Positions 23,092 to 31,334 of a DNA stretch of 53,197 nt are shown here, piece after piece. Source of the stretch: Clostridia bacterium (GTDB lineage: Bacteria; Bacillota; Clostridia; Oscillospirales; QAKW01); assembly GCA_017436525.1 (NCBI GenBank), contig JAFSCX010000047.1:1-53197 (forward strand), written 5' to 3'. A model generated the notes under the pieces. That model saw only the letters and a list, made by a program, of their open reading frames with translations. It made no database searches and was not told the DNA's origin. Within the stretch, counting starts at the first letter, position 1. Each line of letters starts with the position of its first letter. The position numbers and the translations under genes were made by a program.

Positions 23092-23120
23092 ATTTTACAA
23101 CATCTATTATGAAAAGTCAA
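23092..23120 (-). promoter_or_regulatory. SigA promoter of the tRNA-Asp/Phe/Cys cluster
   Basis: On the minus strand TTGACT (23115-23120), 17 bases, TAAAAT (23092-23097), about 35 bases before tRNA-Asp and after the end of hslO. Confidence 0.78.
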
Positions 23121-23143
23121 GAGTTTTTATAATAAAAATATAT

Positions 23144-24025
23144 TTATTTTTTCACAGCATCAAAGAGCAGTTTTTTCATCTCATCTACATCAAAAGAATA
23201 CTTTTTATCGCAAAAATGGCAGCAAATCTCAATGGGGTTCCCCTCTTCAATAATAGATGCCAATTCTTTTTTGCCAAGACTGATCAAAACCTTTTCTGTA
23301 CGGTCCTTGGAGCAATTGCAATAATATTCAGCGTTCCATTCTTCTGTAACATGAAATGGGATTCCTTCAAACAGTGCTTCTGCAATCTTCAGATTAGAAG
23401 TATGCTCAAACATTGAAGATACATTCTTTACCTTTTCAAGGGACTTTTCCAGCCGCTCAACTACTTCATCATCATAGCCCGGCAAAAGCTGCAATAGAAA
23501 GCCGCCGGCAGATTTTACCGAATAATCCCGATCCACCAAAACGCCAAGTGCGCATACAGTGGGCGTCTGCTCGCTGGTAGCATAATAGTTTGTTATATCT
23601 TCTGCAATCTCGCCGCTGATCAATTGTGTACGGCTGACATAAGGTTCTCCCTCTCCGTTATCACGAAGCACGGTGAGATAACCATTTCCTACCGCACCGC
23701 TGACATCCAGCTTTCCATTCGCCTTCAACGGTATATCAACAATGGGGCATCCGGCATAGCCCTTTACACAGCCGGTATGATCCGCTGTCGCAAGAAGTGT
23801 GCGCACAGGGCCATCACCTTCAATCTGCAAGGTTAAAAGATCGCCTGCGCTTTTTAAGGTCTTCCCCATGATGGAGGCTGCAGTGAGTAATCGGCCAAGG
23901 CCGGCTGTAACCACAGGTGCTGTCTTATGATAATCAAAAGCCTGCTGCACAAGCTCTTTAGAATTCAAAAAATAGCCCCGTACCAATCCATCATCGGACA
24001 ATACAGATAATGCAGGGTTTTTCAT
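23144..24025 (-). CDS. hslO: Redox-regulated chaperone Hsp33
   Basis: A holdase chaperone switched on by oxidation that releases zinc. The 293-aa protein has the N-terminal substrate-binding fold (VRGYFLNSKELVQQAFD, GDGPVRTLLATAD, VKGYAGCP) and the C-terminal zinc centre with C236-x-C238 (CNCS) and C269-x2-C272 (CHFC). Its start overlaps the methyltransferase stop by four bases (ATGA type), so it is coupled to that gene as third member of the yerC operon. Confidence 0.96.
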   Translation of the reverse strand: MKNPALSVLSDDGLVRGYFLNSKELVQQAFDYHKTAPVVTAGLGRLLTAASIMGKTLKSAGDLLTLQIEGDGPVRTLLATADHTGCVKGYAGCPIVDIPLKANGKLDVSGAVGNGYLTVLRDNGEGEPYVSRTQLISGEIAEDITNYYATSEQTPTVCALGVLVDRDYSVKSAGGFLLQLLPGYDDEVVERLEKSLEKVKNVSSMFEHTSNLKIAEALFEGIPFHVTEEWNAEYYCNCSKDRTEKVLISLGKKELASIIEEGNPIEICCHFCDKKYSFDVDEMKKLLFDAVKK

Positions 24026-24777
24026 TCAACATTTCCCTTTCTGACTCTCGCTACAAATGTCAAGCGCTCACTTTTCTCCTTGGGATCTTGATTCGTATAT
24101 CCATCTCTGAGCTCCAAAAGATCGAATTGATATTTTGCTAAAAGCGTCTTGATCTCTTCAATAGAGTAATAGCATTGCTTCTGCTCTTCATCAGTGCGGA
24201 TATAGCAATCCCCATCTCTTTCGAAAAAGCTTAGCGCATGGTCGCAAATTTTCCCATCAAAATTGCTTCTCCAGCAGAAGAATACATTTTCATCCTCATA
24301 AACATCGCAATTATTATTCAAAATCTCTTGATATTTATAAAGAGAATTGACATCAAAAATAAGCAAGCCATCAGGATTCAGATAATTCCGATACCAATAA
24401 AAAAGACGATCAAGATCTTTTTTATCAGTAATATAATTTATGGTATCTAAAGTGGAGATAATGGCGTCAACGGTCCCATAAAGTTCAAACTCCGGCAGTT
24501 GCTGACATAAAAACAAAGCGCGGTTTCCATGATCCATGGAATCGCGCTTTATGAGCGCTTCATTCAGCATCTCAAAGCTACCATCTATTCCGATCATATC
24601 GAAGCCTTTTTGAAGCAATGCAAGGGTTACATTCCCGCTTCCGCAACCAATATCGCAGATTAATGAGGGATCCTTCCCATACGCCTGCAGTTTATCACAA
24701 ATAAACTCGACCATTTGCTCATAATCAGCTCCGACAAACCGATCATAGTATGCCGCAAGGGTGGTATAACCTTCCAT
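24022..24777 (-). CDS. Class I SAM-dependent methyltransferase
   Basis: A 251-aa small-molecule-type methyltransferase. The SAM motif I is ICDIGCGSGNVTLALL (about 40-55), followed by the acidic end of beta-2 in MIGIDGSFEML and IISTLDTINYI as motif II. The C-terminal part is typical of the unassigned clostridial proteins beside yerC and hslO; the substrate is unknown. It overlaps the yerC stop by one base and hslO by four, so the operon is tightly coupled. Confidence 0.88.
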   Translation of the reverse strand: MEGYTTLAAYYDRFVGADYEQMVEFICDKLQAYGKDPSLICDIGCGSGNVTLALLQKGFDMIGIDGSFEMLNEALIKRDSMDHGNRALFLCQQLPEFELYGTVDAIISTLDTINYITDKKDLDRLFYWYRNYLNPDGLLIFDVNSLYKYQEILNNNCDVYEDENVFFCWRSNFDGKICDHALSFFERDGDCYIRTDEEQKQCYYSIEEIKTLLAKYQFDLLELRDGYTNQDPKEKSERLTFVARVRKGNVE

Positions 24778-25070
24778 TATTTTTCTCCGTCAATACGAGG
24801 AAAAACTGTTGCATATCCATCAGAACCATAATTTAAGCTCCGCTTTACACGGCTGATGGTAGCAGTTGACGCTCCGGTAGAATCAACGATCTCCTGATAA
24901 GATGCACCTTTAGAAAGCTTATAGGCTACCTCAAAACGTTGAGCCATCGCCTTGAATTCAGCGACAGTACAAAGATCTTCAAAAAAATCGTAGCATTCAT
25001 CAATTGAGCGAAGCGCTAAAATCGCTTGAAACAGATGATCACTATTGGAATCTTTCAATTTATTGTTCAT
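24777..25070 (-). CDS. YerC/YecD-type TrpR-related protein
   Basis: A 97-aa DNA-binding protein of the TrpR/YerC-YecD family. The helix-turn-helix is KGASYQEIVDSTGASTATIS (about 55-75), preceded by the helix EFKAMAQRFEVAYKLS. It lacks anything that would make it tryptophan-specific, and its targets in Firmicutes are poorly known. It is the first gene of yerC-methyltransferase-hslO and may be autoregulated. GGAGG lies about 8 bases before the ATG. Confidence 0.9.
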   Translation of the reverse strand: MNNKLKDSNSDHLFQAILALRSIDECYDFFEDLCTVAEFKAMAQRFEVAYKLSKGASYQEIVDSTGASTATISRVKRSLNYGSDGYATVFPRIDGEK

Positions 25071-25099
25071 TTTATTCCTCCAATATTTAATATGGCACT

Positions 25100-25128
25100 A
25101 TTTTAACACATTAAAGAGCGAAAGTCAA
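25100..25128 (-). promoter_or_regulatory. SigA promoter of the yerC operon
   Basis: On the minus strand TTGACT (25123-25128), 17 bases, TAAAAT (25100-25105), 30 bases before the yerC ATG. Confidence 0.75.
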
Positions 25129-25160
25129 TAAAATATCCGGTGTTTTTACACACCGGATAC
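25129..25160 (-). terminator. Intrinsic terminator after obgE
   Basis: TATCCGGTG (25134-25142) pairs with CACCGGATA (25151-25159); on the minus strand it is followed by TTTTATT. The T-run directly precedes the -35 of the yerC promoter. Confidence 0.82.
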
Positions 25161-25164
25161 TAAA

Positions 25165-26433
25165 TCAGCGCACATAATCGAATTCAAAATCATCAATCCG
25201 AACAGGATCTCCTTCTTGAATTCCCATTTCTTCAAGTTTTTTAATAATACCATTGCTCTGCAAAACTCTTTGGAAGAAATTCAGTGATTCATAATCATCA
25301 AAATGGATTGTTTCAAGGATCTTAAAGAGCCACTCGGCGCTGACAACATAGACGCCATTTTCTTTTTCAACTGTAAAGCCCTTATCCTTTACATCTATTT
25401 CAACAGGTTTTACATATTCACTCTCAAAAATCTTGGTTTTAGGCAGTGTTTCAAGCAATTCACCGGTATGAGCAAGGAGCGGCTCAAGCCCTTCGCGAGT
25501 GGCTGCGGAGATACAGAATACCGGATAGCCCTGCTTTTCAACATGAGCCACAAACTGCTCCTTGATCTTCTCATCATAGACTGCGTCGCATTTATTGGCC
25601 ACTACAATTTGAGGAAGTGATGCCAATACGGGAGAATAGCTTTTGAGCTCTTGGTTGATGGTTTCAAAATCATCAATGGGATTTCTCCCCTCACTGCCGG
25701 CTACATCAACAATATGGAGCAACATTCTGCAACGCTCAACATGACGCAAAAAGGCGGTGCCAAGCCCTGCACCCTCTGCAGCACCTTCAATGATGCCGGG
25801 GATATCCGCAATTACATACCCATTTCCATAATGGTCCACCACTCCTAAATTGGGCGTCATGGTGGTAAAATGATAATTCGCAATTTTCGGACGAGCCGAG
25901 GATACCACAGATAAGAAGGTTGATTTGCCTACATTGGGATAGCCAACCAAACCCACATCAGCAATCAATTTTAATTCCAATTGAATATGATATTCCTCTC
26001 CGGGCTGACCGGGCTTTGAAAAGCGCGGAATTTGGCGGGTTGATGAAGCAAAATGCTGATTTCCCCAGCCTCCTCTGCCGCCATGAGCGGCAATATACGG
26101 CTTATCATCCGATAAATCCTTCATTAAAAGACCGGTCTCCGCATCCTTAATCAATGTGCCGAAAGGAACCTTAATGATCAAATCAGGGGCGCCTGCGCCG
26201 GTGCATTTATTGGTACCGCCGTTTTTACCGTTTTCAGCCACATATTTCCGCTTATAACGAAAATCCATCAAAGTATTCAAATTGCGGTCTGCCTGAAAGA
26301 CGATATTGCCGCCCTTGCCGCCGTCGCCTCCATCAGGACCACCGGCATTTACATATTTTTCACGATGGAATGCCACCGCTCCATCTCCGCCTTTACCGGC
26401 TTTGATCCATATTTTAGCCACATCTACAAACAT
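25165..26433 (-). CDS. obgE: GTPase ObgE/CgtA
   Basis: A ribosome-assembly GTPase, also linked to stress response and sporulation start in Bacillus. The start at 26433 (MFVDVAKIWIKAG) has AAAGGAGGG 7 bases upstream; the longer frame to 26478 runs through the upstream terminator. The 422-aa product has the glycine-rich Obg fold (to about 158), the G domain (GYPNVGKST, DIPGIIEGAAEGAGLG, NKCD) and the C-terminal OCT domain typical of Gram-positives (about 345-422). It follows rpmA, separated by an attenuator-like hairpin. Confidence 0.97.
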   Translation of the reverse strand: MFVDVAKIWIKAGKGGDGAVAFHREKYVNAGGPDGGDGGKGGNIVFQADRNLNTLMDFRYKRKYVAENGKNGGTNKCTGAGAPDLIIKVPFGTLIKDAETGLLMKDLSDDKPYIAAHGGRGGWGNQHFASSTRQIPRFSKPGQPGEEYHIQLELKLIADVGLVGYPNVGKSTFLSVVSSARPKIANYHFTTMTPNLGVVDHYGNGYVIADIPGIIEGAAEGAGLGTAFLRHVERCRMLLHIVDVAGSEGRNPIDDFETINQELKSYSPVLASLPQIVVANKCDAVYDEKIKEQFVAHVEKQGYPVFCISAATREGLEPLLAHTGELLETLPKTKIFESEYVKPVEIDVKDKGFTVEKENGVYVVSAEWLFKILETIHFDDYESLNFFQRVLQSNGIIKKLEEMGIQEGDPVRIDDFEFDYVR

Positions 26434-26456
26434 TGATGTCCCTCCTTTCGGATTCC

Positions 26457-26490
26457 ATAAAAAAATCCCGGATAGCATCCGGGATTTTTA
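26457..26490 (-). terminator. Terminator/attenuator between rpmA and obgE
   Basis: AAAAATCCCGGAT (26461-26473), loop AGC, ATCCGGGATTTTT (26477-26489): a 13-bp stem followed on the minus strand by further T residues. It sits inside the rplU-obgE cluster, so it likely lets ribosomal proteins be made in excess over ObgE. Confidence 0.85.
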
Positions 26491-26494
26491 GGTT

Positions 26495-26773
26495 TTACTC
26501 AGCAGCGTATACAGAAACTTTCTTTCTGTCGCGACCAACGCGCTCAAACTTCACTTTGCCATCGATTAAAGCAAAGAGAGTATCATCAGAACCACGGCCG
26601 ACATTGTTGCCGGGATGGATCTTAGTCCCGCGCTGGGTAACCAATACGTTACCGGCCAGAACAAACTGACCGTCTGCTCTCTTCACACCAAGACGCTTAG
26701 ACTCGGAATCACGGCCGTTCTTGGTAGAACCCATTCCCTTTTTATGAGCAAAAAATTGAATATTGAGTACCAT
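26495..26773 (-). CDS. rpmA: Ribosomal protein bL27 with Prp-cleaved leader
   Basis: A 92-aa large-subunit protein near the peptidyl-transferase centre. It begins with an extra leader MVLNIQFF before [18 protein letters not shown]; in Firmicutes this leader is cut after FF by the protease Prp, encoded next door. The body [19 protein letters not shown] is typical. GGAGGTG lies 6 bases before the ATG. Confidence 0.98.
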   Translation of the reverse strand: MVLNIQFFAHKKGMGSTKNGRDSESKRLGVKRADGQFVLAGNVLVTQRGTKIHPGNNVGRGSDDTLFALIDGKVKFERVGRDRKKVSVYAAE

Positions 26774-26776
26774 TAT

Positions 26777-27097
26777 TTACACCTCCATAATTTCAAGGTT
26801 AAAATACATTGCATATTGATCTGCAATGCTCTCTGCCAGCATAACCAAAACCTCGATATGCTTTGAAAAGCCAAGGCTTTGCTTTTTGCTGATACATCGA
26901 ATCAAAGGAATCTCTTCATTACTTTCGATTGCAAGCGCCTCACCATCAATCGACTCTCCGCACTGAATACAATACTGCACTGCGGTAGAAATTGCCGCGC
27001 ACACAATATCGCTTCCTGCTTCACTATAGCCGCTATGGCCGCTACACTCAAAACCGATAAAAAGATCTTTTTTTCGATAGACCCGAAGCGTTGTCAT
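26777..27097 (-). CDS. prp: Ribosomal-processing cysteine protease Prp
   Basis: A 106-aa cysteine protease that removes the N-terminal leader of bL27. The signature GHSGYSEAGSDIVCAAIS gives the catalytic His and Cys (about H20 and C32). It lies between rplU and rpmA, the conserved place, and starts at the rplU stop with no gap (translational coupling). Confidence 0.95.
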   Translation of the reverse strand: MTTLRVYRKKDLFIGFECSGHSGYSEAGSDIVCAAISTAVQYCIQCGESIDGEALAIESNEEIPLIRCISKKQSLGFSKHIEVLVMLAESIADQYAMYFNLEIMEV

Positions 27098-27442
27098 TTA
27101 TGCTTCTTCTTTAGCTTCTTCCTTAGATGCGGTAGGATTGATGGAAGAAATCTGGATCTTAGTATAGGGTTGTCTATGACCCTGTTTTCTGCGGTAGTTC
27201 TTCTTGGGCTTCATCTTATAAACGATGATCTTCTTTTCCTTACCGCTTTTAATAACGGTAGCCTCAACGGTTGCACCCTTTACATAAGGCTTACCGATCT
27301 TCAGCTTTTTGCCCTCACCAACACTAACAACTTTGTCGAAGGTTACGACACTTTCGTTTTCTGCATCCAATTTCTCGATGAAGAGAGTATCGCCCTCCTG
27401 CACTTTGTATTGCTTACCGCCGGTTTCAAAAATTGCGTACAT
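27098..27442 (-). CDS. rplU: Ribosomal protein bL21
   Basis: A 114-aa 50S protein. I use the ATG at 27442 ([14 protein letters not shown]) with GAGGTG about 9 bases upstream; the GTG at 27454 lies inside that site. The body has the usual [20 protein letters not shown] and [12 protein letters not shown]; the C-terminal tail is an acidic and Ala-rich extension (SKEEAKEEA). First gene of rplU-prp-rpmA-(obgE), controlled by an L21 leader. Confidence 0.97.
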   Translation of the reverse strand: MYAIFETGGKQYKVQEGDTLFIEKLDAENESVVTFDKVVSVGEGKKLKIGKPYVKGATVEATVIKSGKEKKIIVYKMKPKKNYRRKQGHRQPYTKIQISSINPTASKEEAKEEA

Positions 27443-27444
27443 TA

Positions 27445-27520
27445 CAAAGCACACCTCACTTTCTTTAAGAAAACTCGCTACGGCAGGCAGGTTTCCCTTT
27501 TAACCTGACATATGCGGCTA
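27445..27520 (-). promoter_or_regulatory. L21 leader RNA (ribosomal-protein autoregulation)
   Basis: The about 75-base 5' UTR contains CCGCATATG, an AGGTTAAAAGGGAAACCT hairpin (AGGTT/AACCT), then GCGAGTTTT and a GAGGTG site, the arrangement known for Firmicute L21 leaders. The boundary is set by the promoter at 27527 and is approximate. Confidence 0.7.
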
Positions 27521-27526
27521 AAGGTG

Positions 27527-27555
27527 ATTATAACATATAGAAATTCAGATGTCAA
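27527..27555 (-). promoter_or_regulatory. Full-consensus SigA promoter of rplU
   Basis: On the minus strand TTGACA (27550-27555), 17 bases, TATAAT (27527-27532). The -35 overlaps the last codon and stop of recN, so the upstream mega-operon runs directly into it. Confidence 0.88.
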
Positions 27556-29237
27556 TCATTATTTCTATTGTTTTCAAGAATTTCTTTTGCACTGCGAAGA
27601 AGGGTTTCGCTCAATTCTTCCCCGCCCATAATTCTGGCAATTTCCTCCGCTCTTTCCGAATCAGAAAGCAGATGAACGGTAGAGCATACTCTGCCTTTCT
27701 CCTCTTTCTTCATCACTTTCATATGGTGATCGCCTCGAGAGGCAATCTGCGCAAGATGGGTAACGCAAAACACCTGCCGTTCTTTGGCGCCGGCGCTCAG
27801 TTTCTTGCCGATTTTATCTGCAGTTGCACCAGATACACCGGTATCGATTTCATCATAAATTACCGTATCAATTCCTTTGTTTAATACTGCCTTCAAAGAA
27901 AGCATAATACGGGATAATTCACCGCCGGAAGCGACTTTTGAGAGGGGCTTCAGTTCTTCGCCGGCATTGGATGAAAGATAAAAAGCAACATCATCCTTTC
28001 CATCTGCACGATAGCGAACCCCGCCACGCTCATTAAGACGCGTAACTACAGGGATCGAAAAACGAACGCCCGGCATATCCAAATAGCACAACTCTTCTGC
28101 CAATCTTTTTTCGAGTTTTTTCGCACCGGCAATTCGCTTAAGAGATAAACTTTCTGCCGATTTTTCCAGCTTCTCTTTTGCGGCAGTAAACTCTTGCTCT
28201 GCTTGCTCCAATCGTTCTCCGCTGCGATCAAGCGCATCAAGTTCACCAATATAGCGCTCAAGGTGGTTTATTACATCCTGATCTGTTGGTCCAAATTCTT
28301 TTTTGATCGCCTCAATCTCATCAAGACGCTTTTCAATCTCTTCGGGATCCATTCGATCAGATAAATATTCATTAAACCGCTTGCCAAGCTCTGCCCCTAA
28401 ATCATCAAGCTCATTTGCCAGATGAGCAAGCCTTGCCGCAAGCTCTTTGCCATCGGCCAAACAATTCTCAAGGGGCAGCATTGCATCCAATGCTGTTCGC
28501 ACTAATTGAGCAGCATTCATTTCCCCATCATAAACGGCCACAGAAGCCACATTGAAGCCTTCGATGATCTCTTCATTCTGGATCAAGTTTTTACGTTTAT
28601 TAAGTAGCTGCTCATGCTCCCCTATTTTTAGATCACATGCATTCAATTTAGCGATACATTCGGTAAGATAAGCACGCCTTGTCTCTTTTTCCTGCTCCTG
28701 CAGCTTCAGTTGCGCTAAGCGATCCCGCTTTTCCCGAACCGTTTGGTAAAGAGAGGCATATTTTTCTCTTTCTTCATCCAAGCAACTAAATTCATCTAAA
28801 TACGATAAGTGCCGTTTGCTATCTAAAAGCAAAACGCCGTCATGCTGGCCATGAATATTAATTAAGTGCTGCCCAAGCTCCTTTAACAAACTAACTGTTA
28901 CACTTACGCCATTGATCCGAGAATTATTCTTCCCATCCCGCCCGATTTTGCGATAGATGGCCACATTTCCTTCCTCATCCGGCTGAAGCCCATTTTCATC
29001 CAGAAGGGCCAGTGCTTCCGAAGACAGTGCGCAAAAGCATGCGCTTACGGCCGCATCATTCTCGCCGCTCCGGATCAAATCCTTTGAAGCCTTATTTCCC
29101 AAAAGAAGCATAATGGAATCGATAATGATGCTCTTTCCCGCCCCTGTTTCACCCGTAAAGACAGTTAAGCCTTTATCAAATTCCAAATCCAGCCGATCAA
29201 TGATTGCGATGTTTTCAATATGCAATGCAGTTAACAT
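27552..29237 (-). CDS. recN: DNA repair protein RecN
   Basis: An SMC-like ATPase that gathers broken DNA ends. The 561-aa protein has Walker A GETGAGKSIIID at about residue 30, two coiled-coil arms (about 150-350) around a hinge region, the signature LKPLSKVASGGELSR and Walker B DTVIYDEIDTGVSG near the C-terminus. It is the last gene of the long minus-strand operon and follows argR by 9 bases. Confidence 0.97.
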   Translation of the reverse strand: MLTALHIENIAIIDRLDLEFDKGLTVFTGETGAGKSIIIDSIMLLLGNKASKDLIRSGENDAAVSACFCALSSEALALLDENGLQPDEEGNVAIYRKIGRDGKNNSRINGVSVTVSLLKELGQHLINIHGQHDGVLLLDSKRHLSYLDEFSCLDEEREKYASLYQTVREKRDRLAQLKLQEQEKETRRAYLTECIAKLNACDLKIGEHEQLLNKRKNLIQNEEIIEGFNVASVAVYDGEMNAAQLVRTALDAMLPLENCLADGKELAARLAHLANELDDLGAELGKRFNEYLSDRMDPEEIEKRLDEIEAIKKEFGPTDQDVINHLERYIGELDALDRSGERLEQAEQEFTAAKEKLEKSAESLSLKRIAGAKKLEKRLAEELCYLDMPGVRFSIPVVTRLNERGGVRYRADGKDDVAFYLSSNAGEELKPLSKVASGGELSRIMLSLKAVLNKGIDTVIYDEIDTGVSGATADKIGKKLSAGAKERQVFCVTHLAQIASRGDHHMKVMKKEEKGRVCSTVHLLSDSERAEEIARIMGGEELSETLLRSAKEILENNRNND

Positions 29238-29246
29238 GGATTTCTC

Positions 29247-29699
29247 CTATTCCTTAATGGATAAAATTTGCTCTTTAACCTTAGCGGCAAAATCATTATC
29301 CACGGTACAAATAAAAATCGTATCGTCGCCCGCAATAGAGCCGGCAACTCCTTGAAAATGCAGATTGTCAATGGCCGCACAAACAGCACCTGCCATACCT
29401 GCATAGCATTTCACAATCACAAAGTTTTGAGCATTTTTAACCTCAATAATCCCATTGATCAAGATTGTATTTGCATGGGATGCGATTGGTTGGGGCGCTG
29501 CCCCGCCCGAAGGTCTGACATAGCGTGGGCTTTGGCCGTCAGATGCCTTACGAAGACCCAGAGCTTTAATATCTCTCGATACCGTTGCCTGCGTTACATT
29601 CCAGCCCTGCTCCTGCAAAAGCATTACCAGCATTTCTTGGGTATAAACCGCCTGCTCTTCAATAATTTTCAAGATTGCATCTCGCCTTAAATTCTTCAT
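29247..29699 (-). CDS. argR: Arginine repressor ArgR/AhrC
   Basis: A 150-aa hexameric regulator. The N-terminal winged helix has VTQATVSRDIKALGL (about 35-50); the C-terminal oligomerisation and arginine-binding domain has AGDDTIFI at about 125, with the conserved GDDT. In Firmicutes the gene regularly lies before recN. It overlaps nadK by four bases. Confidence 0.96.
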   Translation of the reverse strand: MKNLRRDAILKIIEEQAVYTQEMLVMLLQEQGWNVTQATVSRDIKALGLRKASDGQSPRYVRPSGGAAPQPIASHANTILINGIIEVKNAQNFVIVKCYAGMAGAVCAAIDNLHFQGVAGSIAGDDTIFICTVDNDFAAKVKEQILSIKE

Positions 29700-30550
29700 G
29701 TCATCCTCCGGCTGATTTTTTCGTTGAGCACCTTATAAAAACTTTTATTATGAAGCTTAATCAATTTTAACGGGGTCTCATGACGGGTAACGCACACTAA
29801 ATCCCCCTCATTAATATCCGAAAGCTCTGCGCCATCGCATTCCAGCATCGCATGAATCGCGGATGCATTGCTTACTTTTGTATAGATCATGTCATTCTTC
29901 GCGCTAAAGACCAAAGAACGTGCACTTAAAGTATGAGGACAAATCGGCGTTACAACAATATTGGAAGAGCGAGGCTCTAAAATCGGCCCGCCGGCGCTGA
30001 GTGAATAGGCAGTAGATCCGGTGGCAGTGGCGATAATAAAACCATCGCAAAAATAATCAATCAGATCCCCTTCTTGATTTGCTACAACAATTTGAGCAGG
30101 CTTGCCATTGCGGCTTCTGATCACCGCATCATTCAATGCAACCCCTTCCGCAATACTCTTGCCATTCCGAAGGATATTGACATCCAGCATCATACGCTCG
30201 GTACATTCATAGCCGTTCAATAAAATACGCGGAAGCTCATCGATTTCATCTCGCTCCAATTCCGCTAAAAAGCCAAGATGCCCCAAATTGATTCCCAAAA
30301 GAGGGACATCATATTGATTTGCATAAGAAGCGGCGCGCAATAAAGTACCGTCTCCACCAAGGGTTAGCACCAATTCTGCATCCTTAAAACATTCTTCTAT
30401 CGTGCAAAACGATGTCTTTTCATCTTCGATATAATCACAGCAAGACACACTGTATGTAAACCCCGCTTGGTCTAAAAGATCGGTAACCTTGTTGAGATAA
30501 ATCAATTGTGGATCTTTGATTGGATTAAAAATAACACCAATTTTACTCAT
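29696..30550 (-). CDS. nadK: NAD kinase
   Basis: Makes NADP from NAD. The start at 30550 (MSKIGVIFNPI) has GGAGGAAAG close upstream; the 284-aa product shows LGGDGTLLRAA with the catalytic GGDG (about residue 65), INLGHLGFLAE, the NE/D-type NDAVIRS and TATGSTAYSLSAGGPI. It overlaps tlyA by 8 bases and argR by 4. Confidence 0.96.
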   Translation of the reverse strand: MSKIGVIFNPIKDPQLIYLNKVTDLLDQAGFTYSVSCCDYIEDEKTSFCTIEECFKDAELVLTLGGDGTLLRAASYANQYDVPLLGINLGHLGFLAELERDEIDELPRILLNGYECTERMMLDVNILRNGKSIAEGVALNDAVIRSRNGKPAQIVVANQEGDLIDYFCDGFIIATATGSTAYSLSAGGPILEPRSSNIVVTPICPHTLSARSLVFSAKNDMIYTKVSNASAIHAMLECDGAELSDINEGDLVCVTRHETPLKLIKLHNKSFYKVLNEKISRRMT

Positions 30551-31334
30551 AGCTTTCCTCCGAAAAAACCGCCGATTCAATCGCAGTTGAGATCATAATT
30601 GAGGGTTCATCTGTTTTCTTCAAATATAATAAATACTCTCGATTGCCCTTTTCGCCCGCAAGGCCACTAAAGGAAATTCCCTTTACACACAAACCGAGAT
30701 TTTCCGCATATGACGCAACATCTTTAAGCACTTGACGGTGGATTTTAAGATCAAAGACAACTCCATTTTTATTGAGCGCCTTCTTTCCCGCCTCAAATTG
30801 AGGCTTTACTAAGACAATTGCCTCCCCCTCAAGGACGAGAGTGTCATATATTGCAGGCAAGACCGCTTTAATGGATATAAAAGAAAGATCAGCGGTAATT
30901 CCATAAATAGGCTCCGGAAAATCATCTGCTTGCAGATAACGCGCATTGGTATGCTCGCGATTGATAATGCGCTCTTCATTGAGCAAAGAGGAATGAAGCT
31001 GGGCTGTACCGATATCAACGGCATATATTTTAGCTGCACCATGCTCCAGAAGCACTTGGCAAAACCCACCGGTAGAGGCGCCAAAATCTGCCACTACCCT
31101 TCCGCTCCAATCAGGTTTGAAGATTTTTATCCCATGAAGTAATTTTTGAGCTGAGCGCGCAACATATGATACCGAATCCTTTACTCTGGCAATCATTGCA
31201 TGATCATCTACAATAAGGGATGGCTTTTCTGCAATCTTACCATTCACAGAAAACTCTTGGTTCTTAATCGCTTGAGCCGCTTTATTTCGGCTTTCAAAAA
31301 AGCCTTCAGATACCAGGTACTGATCCAGCCTCAT
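30543..31334 (-). CDS. tlyA: TlyA-family rRNA 2'-O-methyltransferase
   Basis: A 263-aa protein with an N-terminal S4 RNA-binding domain (MRLDQYLVSEGFFESRNKAA) and an FtsJ-like methyltransferase domain (VVADFGASTGGFCQVLLEHG, then YAVDIGTAQL and VKPQFEAGK). In mycobacteria the relative 2'-O-methylates 16S and 23S rRNA; this version should do something similar. It overlaps dxs by four bases. Confidence 0.93.
   Translation of the reverse strand: MRLDQYLVSEGFFESRNKAAQAIKNQEFSVNGKIAEKPSLIVDDHAMIARVKDSVSYVARSAQKLLHGIKIFKPDWSGRVVADFGASTGGFCQVLLEHGAAKIYAVDIGTAQLHSSLLNEERIINREHTNARYLQADDFPEPIYGITADLSFISIKAVLPAIYDTLVLEGEAIVLVKPQFEAGKKALNKNGVVFDLKIHRQVLKDVASYAENLGLCVKGISFSGLAGEKGNREYLLYLKKTDEPSIMISTAIESAVFSEESYE

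Noticed and set aside
26879..27508. Open frame of 209 codons on the plus strand
   Set aside because: It is antisense to prp and rplU, which are certain, and results from their codon pattern.
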